Notes: generated by a model from the sequence alone, not told the origin. A DNA stretch of 64,000 bases from Antedon mediterranea (GCF_964355755.1 NC_092679.1:18590932-18654931), one strand, 5' to 3'; positions 1-12,512 are shown, counted from the first letter of the stretch. A program made the numbers and translations.

Positions 1-61
1 ATGTTTTAATGTTAACAAAAGCTACCTAAACATTGATAAATTAATTGAAACAAATGTTTAA

Positions 62-348
62 AGATGTATTGTCCCCCAAAAACATGAAAAATGAAGATTA
101 AATAAATCAGACTTTGAATATGTTATTTTTGAGTTTTAATAAAGTTAATCACTTCCATAGACAAAGAAACAAAAAAAAATCAAGTTTTCACTTATAAAAT
201 GACAAAATAAATGGTTAAATTCAACCTTTAAATACATTTGTTTTCGATCCAATTTTTGGTCAAAGTGGATAACTATTATGCTACATTAAAATGGAATATT
301 CAACAAAAAATTGTTTAGGAATTATTTTTTCAGGGGTACAATACATCT
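62..348. mobile_element. TTAA-flanked MITE, copy 1
   Basis: The left end AGATGTATTG (62) and right end CAATACATCT (to 348) are inverted and each is flanked by TTAA (58-61, 349-352). No coding capacity. It belongs to the family also seen at 4642, 8540, 28035, 49300, 57580 and 61718. TTAA targets are typical of piggyBac-like transposases, which is an inference here. Confidence 0.85.
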
Positions 349-352
349 TTAA

Positions 353-1363
353 TGAATGCAATTTACTACAAATTTATGATTCAGGATTTCTGCAAGTAAA
401 TATGTTATTCATTTATTTATTAGTATATTAATTATATTAAATTTATAATAAAGTTCACATTCATTCAAGATCACTGAAAAAAAATATTCTAAAGACAACT
501 TATTATGGTTTCTCTGGATTATATCCAAAAGCATTCATAAAAAAAAAACCCCTTCATATGAATTCAAAACTGCCAATGACTGGAGAAGAAAATCGGGGTG
601 ACATGATGGATACCTCTTCCCACAATGCAACTAATTTGCTGCCATGTTGAGTACGTTCCTTACCGTGTAATCATTTACCACCATTCGGGTACATCCACAA
701 TCAGTTCCCTTGACATCATTACAACCATCACAGAAATAAAAGACCTATTCCAAAAAACATTTGTTTCTCTGACCTTAACAATAAACTACCAAGTAAAATC
801 TAACCTAGCAGAGTAATACCCAATATTGCATTGGTTTAGTACATTCAATATTATAAGCATATACAATTTGGAGGGAAAAATAAATATAATTGTTTACAAT
901 ATGTGTGCGTTTATCAGGGGCTTTAACATAAGCGATGTGACAAAATGCATACTTAATTGTGATATTACCTGTAATTTCTATTGGTTGATTAATCTGAAAA
1001 ACTATTTAAATAAATCAACCTTGTTATCTAGGTAAGAATTTGATCGAGTAGATAACATTTAGGTATTTTTAGGAAAACTATAAAAGCGATTTACAATGGG
1101 TGAATTTGTTAATGGAAATTGATCAATTATAAACTGTGTAATTCTTATAATGAACAAAGTTGCGAATTGAGCACGAGTTGTAAATATTCTAATCACTAGT
1201 TTCACACTTAATTTGTGAATAAAAATGTTACAAAGAGACCACCTCTATTAAAAGACCATCCTTTTCTTTCTCATCCACAAATCAAAACATTCTTATACAT
1301 TGTTATATTTATTTACGGTCATTTACATATTATTTCAGGAATTTACTTGTTTTTTCCAACAAG
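353..1363. other. gene-free 3-prime flank of NAPA
   Basis: AT-rich sequence beyond the 3-prime end of NAPA. Short ORFs here have no recognisable domain, and I see no RNA gene. Confidence 0.5.
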
Positions 1364-1537
1364 CAGGGGCGTAACCATGAGCGCTTACCAGGGGCCCTGA
1401 AGCTTACAGGGGCTCACTTAGTAGGGGATGAAGGAAACAACAGATATTCAAATATGTTAAAAAAGGTTAAAAACGCTTAAGGCCTCCAGCTTTGGAGGGC
1501 CACTGAAGGTCCCTAAGACCTCTGTGTTACGCCACTG
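1364..1537. mobile_element. hAT-like MITE with 8-bp TSD
   Basis: The ends CAGGGGCGTAAC and GTTACGCCACTG are imperfect inverted repeats. The 8-bp word CCAACAAG is directly repeated at 1356-1363 and 1538-1545. An 8-bp duplication with CAGxGGCG ends is typical of hAT elements. 174 bp, non-coding. Confidence 0.85.
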
Positions 1538-1931
1538 CCAACAAGAAAGCTGTTGAAAAACTAGTTGGCATGGGCCTAGAAGCATATTTATGGTCTGAAA
1601 TAATTTGTAGATGATGCTTCCAATTTCCATTCTATGGTCCTTTAATAGCATCTCCAATATAATGTTTATAAAATACAATAATTTTCGTTTGTATAATACA
1701 CTAGTCACAGCCAACAAGACGTATCAATCAACCGTATATTACCATCCAGTTTTACAAGTTAGTACACTATGTCAATACAAATGTTGACAGATTTCATTAA
1801 AAGGGAATCTGGAAGATCCATTAACTGCAGTCTACGTAAACTCGCCTTTAACAAGCCATCCTGATGGGATAAAACATGAAGAAATAAGCATGGTATGTTT
1901 CCATTTCCAGTTTCTGATTACAAAGACTGAA

Positions 1932-2093
1932 GCTCCGGCTAGACTATCAAACTTTATGTGACAAAAAAATGTGATATGCCAATACTGTATATGGACATGA
2001 TGTCATAGCACTAGCATATTTGGGCGTATCACTAGCATATTTGGGCATATCACTAGCATATTTGGGCACACTATTTATGTCAAACTAGAGCTT
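1932..2093. mobile_element. palindromic MITE (CTGTCTACACTATCAAAC family)
   Basis: A diverged copy of a foldback MITE whose arms read GTCTACACTATCAAACTTT and its complement. The core ACTAGCATATTTGGGC is tandemly repeated three times. Confidence 0.7.
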
Positions 2094-2280
2094 AAAGAGT
2101 CCACCTATGGTCTGAAAGTTTTTTCTGAGGCAGTCTCAACATTGTGGAGTTCCTTACCTAATTGAATTCGACAGCTTTTCTTTTCTGACATTGACAAATT
2201 TTTTCATTTATCTAACAATTTTGCCATTTTCTGTTTTACTTTCAATTTATGTACAGCACAGACTGCTCATAAATCCCGGT

Positions 2281-2400
2281 CTACACTAGCAAACTTTATG
2301 TGATAACAAAATGTGATGTGGATATATGGATATGATGATGTCATATCACTACCATATTTGGGCACATCACACTATTTTGATAGTGTAGACAGCGTTTAAG
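2281..2400. mobile_element. palindromic MITE, same family
   Basis: Begins CTACACTAGCAAACTTTATG and ends TTTGATAGTGTAGACAGC, with the central CATATGG/TATTTGGGCACATC segment. Non-coding; just past the NAPA stop codon, so possibly within the 3-prime UTR. Confidence 0.8.
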
Positions 2401-2483
2401 AATAATTAATTTTGTGACGATGGCAACATTATAGATAAAACTTACCATTAATTAAAATGATTCTTTAATATATTATAGTATGA

Positions 2484-5400
2484 TTATGTAAGATCCATGC
2501 CACCAATAGATTTCTTGATTCGAAGTAAAATTGTTGTTAGCCATTGGTCAAGTCTAGAGATTGAGTCGTATTCTTTCACCTGTCAATAAAAAATATATAA
2601 GATATATAATAGAAGATATAACAGATGATATTGAATAGATTGATAATGTGTTACCCAAAGTTGCTGTTGAAACTGAACACACACAAAACTGTTTTGGAAT
2701 TGAGTTGGTTTTTCGTTTATATACTGTATGTATATGACAGACAGAATTTTAACCTAGGACCCTGGGATGGGGAAGCCTAGCATCTTTTTTTGGGGGTCAT
2801 TCTCATTTTTTTTTGTAGAATTTGTCTCTACAAGATTAGGAGGTATACAACTTACAGCATCGGTATAGCCATCAACATCTTCCTCTTCTAGGGCTGCCAA
2901 CAATTTCTGAAATAAAAATTAATACAAAAAAATATTCTCTAACTATAAAAATACTGAATATAGAGAAATGAAATACTGGACAGGTACATCCAGTGGTGTG
3001 TTTACATTACTCTTTTTAGAACAACACTTTCAAGGTGTTTAAAGCTCTGTCTACACCATCAAACTTTATGTGACAAGAAAATGCCATATATGGACATGAT
3101 GATGTCATATCACTGCCATATTTAAGCCTATCACTACCATATTTGGGTACATCACACATTTTTTGTCACATAAAGTTTAATAGTGGAGACAGAGCTTGAG
3201 TGTTGATTTGACGAAGTATGGTACTCACATTAAGAAGTTTATATTCACGACTATCAGCAAAAGCAGGAAACATCTCTTCATACTTTTGTACAGCGTGCTT
3301 TGCGTTTAGCGTATCTATACACATGTTACACAAAGCGGCCTTAAAGAAGTAATCCTTAGCGCTGTACTTTAATAACGGGGTATTCAACGACACTTCCGCA
3401 ACCTCGTTATAGATGTCAACGGCCTTGCTGTAATTCTCTAGTTGAGCGCTGTACTGGGCAACTTTCAGGAGGCATTTATTAGCTGAACTGTGGGAAAAAA
3501 ATATATTATTATTTTTAATTCATTATTTAATTTCTTTATAAAGTCAAAAAGTGTAAATTAACCAATGTATTCGGTCATATGACAAAGTTTATCTAATGTC
3601 ACAAAAGAAAAACATACCTGGTAGAGTCCTCTCCCTTATAGTAATCTGCTGCCCTTTCGTAATACTCAATAGCTTTCTCAAGATCGATGGAGTTGCCTTC
3701 GTAGATCTCTGCCACAGATATAAGATGTTTAGCTGCGATTGCAAAACGCCCCATGTCTGTGAAGATTTCTATGGCTTGCTGCAAACATCTCACAGCCTCT
3801 ATAGAATACAAATATAAATGGAACATTTAGTTACCACAATCAGAATTAGAGATCTTCTAATTGCAGGACACCATACCAATGAGCAACAAAAACTGTGATG
3901 TGATAGCTATCGTAACTACACCAAATTCTGTATATATGACCATTGTACTGTGCAACATTCAAGTCTTGTATCCCTCAAAATAAATTGTCAAATTTGCGTA
4001 ACTTCATATTTATGTACACTAACTTGGTGTTGCATGATACAAACAAAACAAGACACAAAATATATTCAGTACATTAAAACACATACATTATATAGCTATC
4101 CAATCATCTGTGTATACATTGTAATGTGAATCAAGATTAGACAACCATTGCTTTTACCAGAACAGAGTAATTAAAATATTTAATGTGCTGAAATTATTAA
4201 AACAGCACACTGAATTATACATAATTTCAGATTTGTGTATTCTTGACAAAGAATATCAAATTAATGTTTACTATGTAGATATATAATATTTAAAAAAATA
4301 TCAATATTTTGGTAAAAATACTGCACATTTTTCTGGAAAATAAATGAATGCATTAATTATGCAAATCTTATTAAAAGATGTAGTCTGTTGAAGAGATTAT
4401 ACGCTCCAGTTACTAATGCGATTAGTTTTCTTAATTGAAAAATTAGTTACCGGATTAGTAATACAATAACCTATATATAAAGTAGACAAGCTTAGATAAT
4501 AATAATAATAATAATATACTGTGTAGTTTAGGCACATACATATGATACAGTAGAGAGAATTTTACCCAACCTCTTTGATGTCAAGTTGACCTAAACTTAC
4601 TACTGTAGTAACATTACATACATTACAGGTGTCTCTCTTAAAGATGTATTGTCCCTTGAAATACAAAAAAAATGAAGGTCAAAATATTCTAAATTTAAAG
4701 TGGCCATATCAAAGTAATATTAAAGTTATTCACTTTAAGTCGAAAATTCGAGCTAAAAACAACAAGTTTACGTAATTAACAGGTAAATTAGTTTGATTAC
4801 ATTTCATCTGGAAAAGATGTATTGTCCCTTGAAATACAAAAAAAATGAAGGTCAAAATATTCTAAATTTAAAGTGGCCATATCAAAGTAATATTAAAGTT
4901 ATTCACTTTAAGTCGAAAATTCGAGCTAAAAACAACAAGTTTACGTAATTAACAGGTAAATTAGTTTGATTACATTTCATCTGGAAAATCATCGCAAGCG
5001 AAAGTAAACAAAGATTTCAAACCATGAGTACGCATTATGCATACGTTAATTAGGATTGTTTACAACTTGTCACGGTTGAGAAGGTATTTTCACACGGATC
5101 ATAAGGAAGTTTTATTATTATGGATACAGAGTAGCCTAACAAGCGTGTTTCATTATGGGATATGTTTTTATCGAAAACTTTGACTGGAAGTCAAAGTTAT
5201 TTTTTTAACAAAAACAACGTCTGTATTTCAGTTAAATGATTTTTTTTTTCGAAAATTTTTTGGTGATAGTTAATAATTATTATGATACTTCAAAATGAGC
5301 CACCTTTTTTCAAAATCTTTTATTTTTTATTTTTTTGGAATTAGTCAAAGGGACAATACATCTTTTAACTTTTTAACTTTAACTTTTAACTAGAAGATCA

Positions 5401-8400
5401 GTAAAGTTATATTTTCAATAGTCCTCCACTCTGGTCACAGAGTATCAGCAAACTAAGGAGGCCTTCAATTAACTAAAAATAAGGTAAAGACAATCAACCT
5501 TGTTTCAATAGTCTAGGTGTAAATATCGTGAAGAGATAAATTATTGATATTTCGTCAGATTTTATTGAAATTGTAAAGGGGCAATCAGACTTGTTATCTG
5601 ACTATTTAACTGGTCCGCAACGCATTTAACTGGCCATTGGCCGGCGGATCAGTGTTATTGCAAACGCTGATGACATACATTTTCCTTAGTTTTTCCTAAT
5701 CCAACAGAATTCAAGAAAAAGTCTAACAACATTTACCGATATGTAACCACAGGTGACAAACTGAATTGTGACATGCTATAACACAGTGATATCGACAAGG
5801 ATTACACTATACACATTATCTACTAATATTATAGAACATTCTAGAATTCTTGTGAAAATATGCAAACAATCTTTCACAATTTATTCAAATCGTGAGATAA
5901 TAGACAATATTGAACTGTTATACAAAATGCAATGATTATACAAATGGAATGAATAAGATAGGTAAATAGGAACAATTTCATGTACATAACAATCATCTTT
6001 ATAATATAGTAGTATGTGGATAAGAATAAATTACATTTCTAAATGTATCTATATTATTATGTTTATTATACATTCAAGCACTTATTCATGATGTGGATTC
6101 AGCCTAACATGCAGATTATTATCATGCGTATATATATATTCATCTGAAATTTGGCAAAAATTAGAGGGGTGGGCTTATACTTGGATTGCCATTAACAATG
6201 TAATAATGTAGTGTTTTCCCAAAGCAAGTTTTGCCAGTAAGATTTTCTTGCCAAAATTGGCTCCAACCTGTCTATTAAAAAAAACTAGTAGTAAAACTAG
6301 CCATTAAAAACATAGACAAAGAGCAATTGAAGGCTTTATTTTGTCAATTCGATAGGCAAAATACAATATTTTTTGACTTTTTTGTATTTAGTAGATTAGT
6401 TACATCTTATACAGTACATAAATAATTTGTTACTTTACTTAATTTGTCTGAATTTGGAGAGTGGGATTTGTGATTATAGATAATATTTATTTATATATAT
6501 TTTGTGTGATGGGTGAATGATTAACATAATATTAAATTGTTTTATGTTTTCTATTTGTATTGAATATTAGATAATAAATTTCATATAAAAACGATGCAGA
6601 GAGTATAGAAAAACATGCAGTCATTCCAATCAAGTCATCACTAGGGAGCTCTCGATTTGTGGCAACCAACGACCTAACAAGGTCAGGTCAATTGATGTGT
6701 CATAGGACGTCGCCTGGACCTAGAAACCATTAAAATGATGTAGTTTGGTTGTCGGTCGTCACAAATCAAAAGCTCCCTATCAGGTACTCATATTCAAACA
6801 CTCTATTCATTGATGCGAAAAGGAACATGCACACCATACTATCAATACAATTTTCAGTTTATACTCAATTACTTATACTGTACAATGTTCAGTTTGACAC
6901 TTGTGAAACAAAACTATGTATAAACAGATTAAAAACCCGCCAGCCAAAAACAACAGCAAGTAATAGAGAATCCCATGAAAAAAGCTTGTAGTTTACAGAT
7001 CAACGAAAGAGTAGCATAGATGGAACACACGAACCTCCTGTTTACATGTGTGTACATGTGAAATAATTATATATAGAGGCAGTAGATAAAATTATATTTG
7101 ATTATTGTTATAAATTTTGTATGTATTGACAATGAAAATAACCAAGCCAATCAGATTTGCTATAATCACTGAGAAAAGTAGCAGGCTAATTTGTTACTGA
7201 GCATTGTAAGTAGCACAGTTAGTTAAAATAGTGTGCAAAGAGCGCAAGTAGGATACTTGTAGCTATTGTTGTGGCTGGCAGGTTACCTAACAAGCTGAGG
7301 CAAGGTGCAGAACAATTTCCCTTTCTGAACTGAGTGTGGATTGCAGCTGGGGGGGATACAAAATCATGGCCTTAAATTTTAAATTTTCTTTAAAAAAATT
7401 GTTCCTGTATAAAACAAATTACAGGGAGTTGGTTAAACTTCTGCTTTATTCATATATTGAATAACAAATCTTTGTTATATTATTTATTAGTTTAGTGTTT
7501 AGGCCATGTTGGGACAGACAAGCATTCAGACAAGGCACAAAGCATTCTGCAATCCACCTCTGGATATTGTATCTGATACCTTCGCCGTCAACTTTCTTGA
7601 AACAGGTTCCAGCGTCCACAAGTCTGTAGCCAGCACGATGTTTCTTTTTCATCTTTTTTTCTAACGAAGCAGATTTTTTAAATGCCATTCCTGCAGCTAG
7701 ATTTCAAGAGATAGAAAAAAATCATTAGATTTTTTAGAAAAATTAACAAAAACTTACCATCCCCATCTGTTTTCTTGAAGCAAGTGCCTGCATCAACACA
7801 AGCACTTGCCGCTTCATGCTTGTTCTGTAGCCGTAGATGTATTTTAGCCGATTCGTAAAATGCGTTTCCAGCAGCTTAAAGCATAAACAAATTATTAGGT
7901 AAAACAAACAAGTTGTAAGCTCTGTATACACTATCAATCTAGTTTGACAAAAAAGTGTGTGATGTGCCCAAATATGGTACAGTAGGGATATGACATCATC
8001 GTTTCCATATATGGGCACATCACATTTTTTTGTCACATAAAGTTTGATAGTGTAGACAGAGCATTAAAAAAAATGATCTAGTTATAAAGTATACCAAATA
8101 TAATGAATACAGTTAAATCTTAAGATTGATGTTTCTACTTGGACGAAACGTAAGGAGGTAAGACCACCGGAATTTGACCAATCACAATGCGATGGGTCAT
8201 CCAAACTGTCGTTTATAATTGGTCAATTCACTTGCATTGTGCCTACATTGTTGTGAAATTCACATTTATGTTTGTGGATTGCTTGGGTGTGATTACTTTT
8301 CAAAACTTGATACAAACGATCGCAAATGCTGGACTGGTTTAAAATATAGTGGACAAAAAACTAACTAACTAAGTATTACAAATTACACATTCATAATAAA

Positions 8401-11400
8401 TTATGTTAATCAAATTAATACATTCACCACTATAGTAAAAATGTTATACGATCAACTTGATATGGAAATATAGTAACACAAAAAAAGATAAAAATATTGA
8501 TTACAGTTCATGTCTCGGATTATATGGACAATTTCTTAAAGATATATTGTCCCCTAAAAAATATATATATTTTTTTCTAAAGTGACTTTATTAAAACTGC
8601 AAATGGCCTATTTAAAAGTCTGATTTGATAAATCTTTATTGTTCATGTTTTTGGGAGACAATATATCTTTAATATTTTAATATGGTTTAAATTTATCATC
8701 ATTTTCCTGAAATATTTTCTGTCCATTTATTTAATTTTACAATAAATATTTGGATAATAGATTTTTTTATTTTAGCCATATTTAATGAGGGTGATCCATC
8801 CAGCATTTGCTGATCATTTGGGACCCTCAGAACAGATACAATATACAAAATACAACAGAAAAGTAAAAAAAAGAAAAAAAGAAAAAAAAAGAAAAAAAGA
8901 AAATTAATTACATAAGACTAAAAATCTGAATAAGAAAATTTGAAATATAGAAAATAACTGAAATGTTAAATCAAGCAAAAATATATAATATTTATATAAT
9001 AAATATTTATACTATTTTACAATGAAAACATAGTCTAGTTACAAATGAAGGTAAAAATATGTGTATTTTAATCTAGGTTTAAACCGAATATTAAGTGAGT
9101 GAGTGGCCGAGCGGTTAAGACAGTGGAACCGTAATTACGTAGCCATAACATCGGCAGAGGTTCGAGGATCACTCACTCCATGGTTCTGGTGGTAGAACGT
9201 GTCTTCTCGGATAAGGACTACAAACCGTAGGTCCAGTGTACACAACTTGCTCGTGTGCACTTTAAAGAACCTAGTACATCTTTCGAGACGAGTAGGGGTT
9301 ACCCCTGTGTATTAGTACATCACAGCCACTGATCATAACTGGGCCCTCTGGGAGATCAGTCTTTGAATGAAGAGGTTACCCAGTATAAATATATTTCAAT
9401 CAAATTCAATCAATAGGCTCCATAGTGACATTTGATTTGTGTCAATAGGACTTTCAATTTCAATCCACATTATTTTGCATTTCAATACATATTATTTTTT
9501 ATTAAAATCTCCAAGATCAGGTTGCGATTTCAATCAACAATTTGGGGATTGAAATACAATTCATTCATGGTGGTGGGTTGCATTTTCCCTGCCTGAAGTT
9601 TATTTTATCACACCAGCTACATTTTTACAACTCCCACCACTTGTCTACGCTCCAAAATAATATTACATCTTTTGTTGTATAAATAAATACCTTACCAGAC
9701 CATGCTTTTGCCATTTTAAACGAATTTGCTGCTCGTTGGTAAGTTTCACTGGCTTCTTCTAGTTTTGATGTTGATCTAAAATTATCAAATTGTAAAACCA
9801 TTAAGTCGAAACATGGAGTAATCTTCACCAGTGGCGTATCCAGGATTTTGAAGTTGGGGGGGGGGCCGGGAATTGCCAATTTGCCGACAAAATTGGTGTC
9901 ATTATCTGCTGTACATACACGATGTCTCTGATCAATATATTTTCTAGGATTACATAGTCATATTGTCTTATATGGGATAACGATGCAAAATTAAAACCAA
10001 ACCAACATTATCTGTTAGTATGTTGTATTCATATTACAATAAAGAAAGAATTAGGAAAATCTGATTTGTAGTTTTCGAAATATAGGGTCTAAAACATCGC
10101 CGAAAATTATCGTTTTTAGCCACGAAAGAAGTAAAACAATTTGCGGCCTCAGTCGACAATTCTATTAACTACGCCATTTTTGGTTAAAATAATTACATAT
10201 AATTACGTTTTTTAGTAATTTATTTTATATATAACCATTGCAAATATCAATAAAACATGTTATTAAATGCTTATAAAATATATAAAGTTGTTTACTTAAC
10301 GGAATTCGGACAAATTCATTGCTCTAACTTTGTGTAGTAACGATCAGAGAGATTCATGGCGCGAGAGAAAACATTCCGCTGCGGGTGATTCGCATCCACC
10401 AATCAAATCAGCTAGAATCCTAAATCATTCAACCGTGAGCAATGCCAATCGCGAGAAAGCTCAGCTTTGATTGGCTTACGATGACATCATATCACAAAAT
10501 GGTGGTTTTGTAGTTGAGCCTCACGGAATATTCTGTTCCAAAAATGAAATAGGGCCTACATGGATATTTTTTATGGTATATGTGCTTTTTCTTTAAAAAT
10601 TTTGAATAATAAAGGCCTCATATCGAGAAAAAAAAACGGGTTTTTGGCACTTATAATAAATATATCTTAGACAAAAAAGCACATGGCATGTGGAACTATA
10701 TAATCTCTTAGCGTAGGAAGACATACAAATCCCAGGTCATGAGAGGCTCAACTGCATGCAAAAACAAGGTTTTAGGGTAAGGTCAAAGACTTTTGAGTAA
10801 ACAATCTACCGCGTACGGCCGTACGTACGTGCTACACATTTTTTACGTGTTTCGTTAGATGTAATGAAAATAAAAAATAGTTGATCTGAAGGGATCAATG
10901 ATGATATGATATGTAAATAAACAAACACTCAAAAGAATTATGTTTACAGTTCAATTATTGTCAGAATAAATAGTTTATTTTTTTTTCCCGGCACCTTTGT
11001 TTGCCGACGGCCGCGATGATGTGCCGACGAAAACGAAATCAGGGGGGGCCCGGGCCCCCCCGGCCCCCTACTGGATACGCCACTGATCTTCACTCCATGG
11101 TCGAATCAATATTATCATTAAATATTGTAGCAATAAATGCTGAAAGAGCAGGTTTTTTTTGCTTTTCTTTTGTTGGTTATAATACAAAACATTACTATTT
11201 TTTAACTTTGAATTTTATGTCTACAAACAGTACAGACACAGTATATTAATTGTTAAAATATTGAAGAAAAATCAATAAATATTTTTGAGAAGGAAAAGTC
11301 AATTATGAGCAAGGAAAGACACAGGGAAAGGAAATTGACATTAACAAAAGCGGAATTAATTATCCGACTGTGCCTGCCTGTACTGCATGTGGATGTGGCT

Positions 11401-11784
11401 AAAAATAATAATTAAATTATTCATTTAGGCTAGGCTAGCTAGGGCTAGGTTTAGCTTATTATTAATATTATAAATAAAATTCTTCACAATATTTAATCCT
11501 AGCCCTAGTCTAGTTAGGCCTAGAATATATAGAGTACGCCCAACGGTACTGTCTATCAATCATACAGTATAATATAGTCATTTAATAATTTACCATAGGC
11601 CGAGGCTAGGCCTACACCGTACGAATTATCAACACTCTGGCATGCAGCATATCACGCGATCTGAGCGATTAAATAAAAACAAAACATACCCTCCAAACAG
11701 GCCTCCGAAAAAAGTCTGCGACGACTTGACTTTCTTCTCAGCTTCAGCAATAAGCTCTTTTCCTTTCTGCTCTTGATCTGCCAT
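2484..11784 (-). CDS. NAPA: alpha-soluble NSF attachment protein (alpha-SNAP)
   Basis: Adaptor that binds SNARE complexes and recruits the ATPase NSF for SNARE disassembly in the cytosol and at membranes. Coding exons, each bounded by GT/AG in phase: 11690-11784, 9696-9775, 7758-7874 (or alternative 7580-7696), 3618-3798, 3229-3487, 2856-2906, 2484-2579. They give 292 residues against about 295 for vertebrate alpha-SNAP. Visible landmarks are the membrane-loop segment TFFGGLFGG (24-32), the helical repeats with DMGRF and [35 protein letters not shown], and the family C-terminal signature [12 protein letters not shown]. The usual penultimate Leu is kept (MDLT end). The start is the ATG in a first exon encoding [11 protein letters not shown]. 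It is divergent from CATSPER1. Introns hold many transposons. Identity is very secure; expression of the alternative exon is not tested. Confidence 0.96.
3043..3196. mobile_element. palindromic MITE in NAPA intron 5
   Basis: Starts GCTCTGTCTACACCATCAAA and ends TTTAATAGTGGAGACAGAGC, giving a near-complete hairpin. Ends about 30 bp from the exon 5 donor. Confidence 0.9.
4642..5363. mobile_element. TTAA MITE, long copy with duplicated left end
   Basis: Left terminus AGATGTATTGTCCC after TTAA (4638-4641), right terminus GGGACAATACATCT. The first roughly 172 bp are tandemly duplicated (4642-4812 and from 4814). Lies in NAPA intron 3. Nearly the same body recurs at 28035-28580. Confidence 0.88.
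5364..6643. other. NAPA intron 3, remainder
   Basis: AT-rich intronic sequence. No exon, RNA gene or clear repeat boundary recognised; a small TIR element follows at 6644. Confidence 0.5.
6644..6777. mobile_element. small TIR element (GGGAGCT family)
   Basis: Ends GGGAGCTCTCGATTTGTG and CACAAATCAAAAGCTCCC are inverted and flanked by TA on both sides, as in Tc1/mariner-type MITEs. A relative at 28005-28740 is interrupted by a TTAA MITE. Confidence 0.75.
7580..7696 (-). other. NAPA: NAPA coding exon 3, version b (candidate alternative exon)
   Basis: Also 117 bp with identical phases, acceptor ATCTAG and donor GTATCA. It encodes [20 protein letters not shown] ... [13 protein letters not shown]: the same start and end as version a but a lysine-rich middle. 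Open throughout, so it has been kept under constraint or is recent. The intron separating it from version a is only 61 bp, which would hinder splicing of both into one mRNA. Confidence 0.85.
7758..7874 (-). other. NAPA: NAPA coding exon 3, version a
   Basis: 117 bp, phase 1 at both ends, encoding residues 59-97 ([20 protein letters not shown] ... [13 protein letters not shown]). It closely follows the canonical alpha-SNAP segment. Acceptor TTTAAG, donor GTAAGT. Confidence 0.93.
7919..8062. mobile_element. palindromic MITE in NAPA intron 2
   Basis: Begins GCTCTGTATACACTATCAAT and ends TTTGATAGTGTAGACAGAGC, a clean hairpin-forming copy. Its near end is about 45 bp from exon 3a. Confidence 0.9.
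8540..8668. mobile_element. TTAA MITE, 129-bp copy
   Basis: Ends AGATATATTGTCCC and GGGAGACAATATATCT with TTAA at 8536-8539 and 8669-8672. A minimal family member. Confidence 0.85.
8867..8902. repeat. A-rich (GAAAAAAA)n simple repeat
   Basis: A-runs interrupted by G at 7-9 bp steps. The preceding 100 bp resemble a retroelement 3-prime tail, but no coding part is present to prove it. Confidence 0.7.
9095..9412 (+). mobile_element. tRNA-derived SINE (Leu/Ser-type head)
   Basis: The head contains a box A (TGGCCGAGCGG) and a box B (GGTTCGAGGATC) inside a tRNA-like fold closed by GTGAGTGAG/CTCACTC. A conserved-looking core follows (TTCTCGGATAAGGACTACAA, TGTGCACTTTAAAGAACC). The core resembles the deeply conserved eumetazoan SINE domains (Nin/Deu type) from memory only. 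Inserted antisense in NAPA intron 2. Confidence 0.75.
9829..11085. mobile_element. non-autonomous hAT element with perfect 8-bp TSD
   Basis: Termini CAGTGGCGTATCCAG and CTGGATACGCCACTG are exact inverted repeats. ATCTTCAC is directly duplicated at 9821-9828 and 11086-11093. 1257 bp, no transposase ORF, with G-rich/C-rich subterminal tracts (9856-9868, 11041-11068). Inserted in NAPA intron 1 close to exon 2. Confidence 0.95.
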
Positions 11785-12512
11785 TTTAAACAGAGTTTTT
11801 ATAATCTAACTGCCAAAAATGCACTTATCAAAATCAATCATATACGCATAAAAATGAGAGGTTTTACACGTCAATATGTATTTACATTGACTGAATATCA
11901 CTCAGCCATTTTTATTTCAGCTCGAAATATTTCTGAGCATGCGTAAACTTTTACAGTGATGACGTTTGGCAAAATGATAAAGTGCGTTTCAATCGAACGC
12001 GTTCTGAATTCATTTATTTAACGGCAAATTTGAACACGTGACGCACTGGTGGTTCATGAACATTAACCGGGATTTTTCAAGTAAATTTCGCTATCCTATC
12101 TTCGCTTAAAATATGTAAGTATAGACCAAGTATTTTCAATAAAATTAATTTACTATAGGCCTATATGATAAACTCGAAATCATAGCCTATACCTATGAAA
12201 TAAATTCACAATGTTATTTTTGTTCTTCATGTCCCAACAAGAGTGTTTCTGAGATTGAAAATAAATTGACCAATGAATTAATACAATAAACGAATGATGA
12301 ACAAATCAAAGTAAGTAGCAACATTTGATAAGCTTGGCAGGGAAACATTTTATTTTATTTAAGTCCATGGAGCAGCATGCCTGTAAAGGAATTCCATCTA
12401 CTGGAGTCGGTGCCATAGAGTGAAGTATAGGCATAGACAACTCAATAATCAATTAATTCTTTCTAGGTTATAGGCTAGACCTAGCAACATAGAACCTACA
12501 AAGTTAGACGTG
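11785..12512. promoter_or_regulatory. shared divergent promoter region of NAPA and CATSPER1
   Basis: 728 bp between the two start codons. On the plus strand a possible CATSPER1 5-prime UTR intron runs from donor GTAAGT (12115) to acceptor TTCTAG (ending 12466). No clear TATA box. A similar donor-bearing stretch occurs at about 25228, so the UTR intron may itself be repeat-derived. Confidence 0.5.

Noticed and set aside
625-1400. Small ORFs downstream of NAPA
   Set aside because: No domain, no splice or start support, and one runs into the hAT-like MITE.
7580-7874. Both copies of NAPA exon 3 used in series
   Set aside because: Each aligns to the same alpha-SNAP segment; using both would insert 39 residues into the helical repeats, and the 61-bp gap is small for an intron. 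Kept only as a testable alternative.
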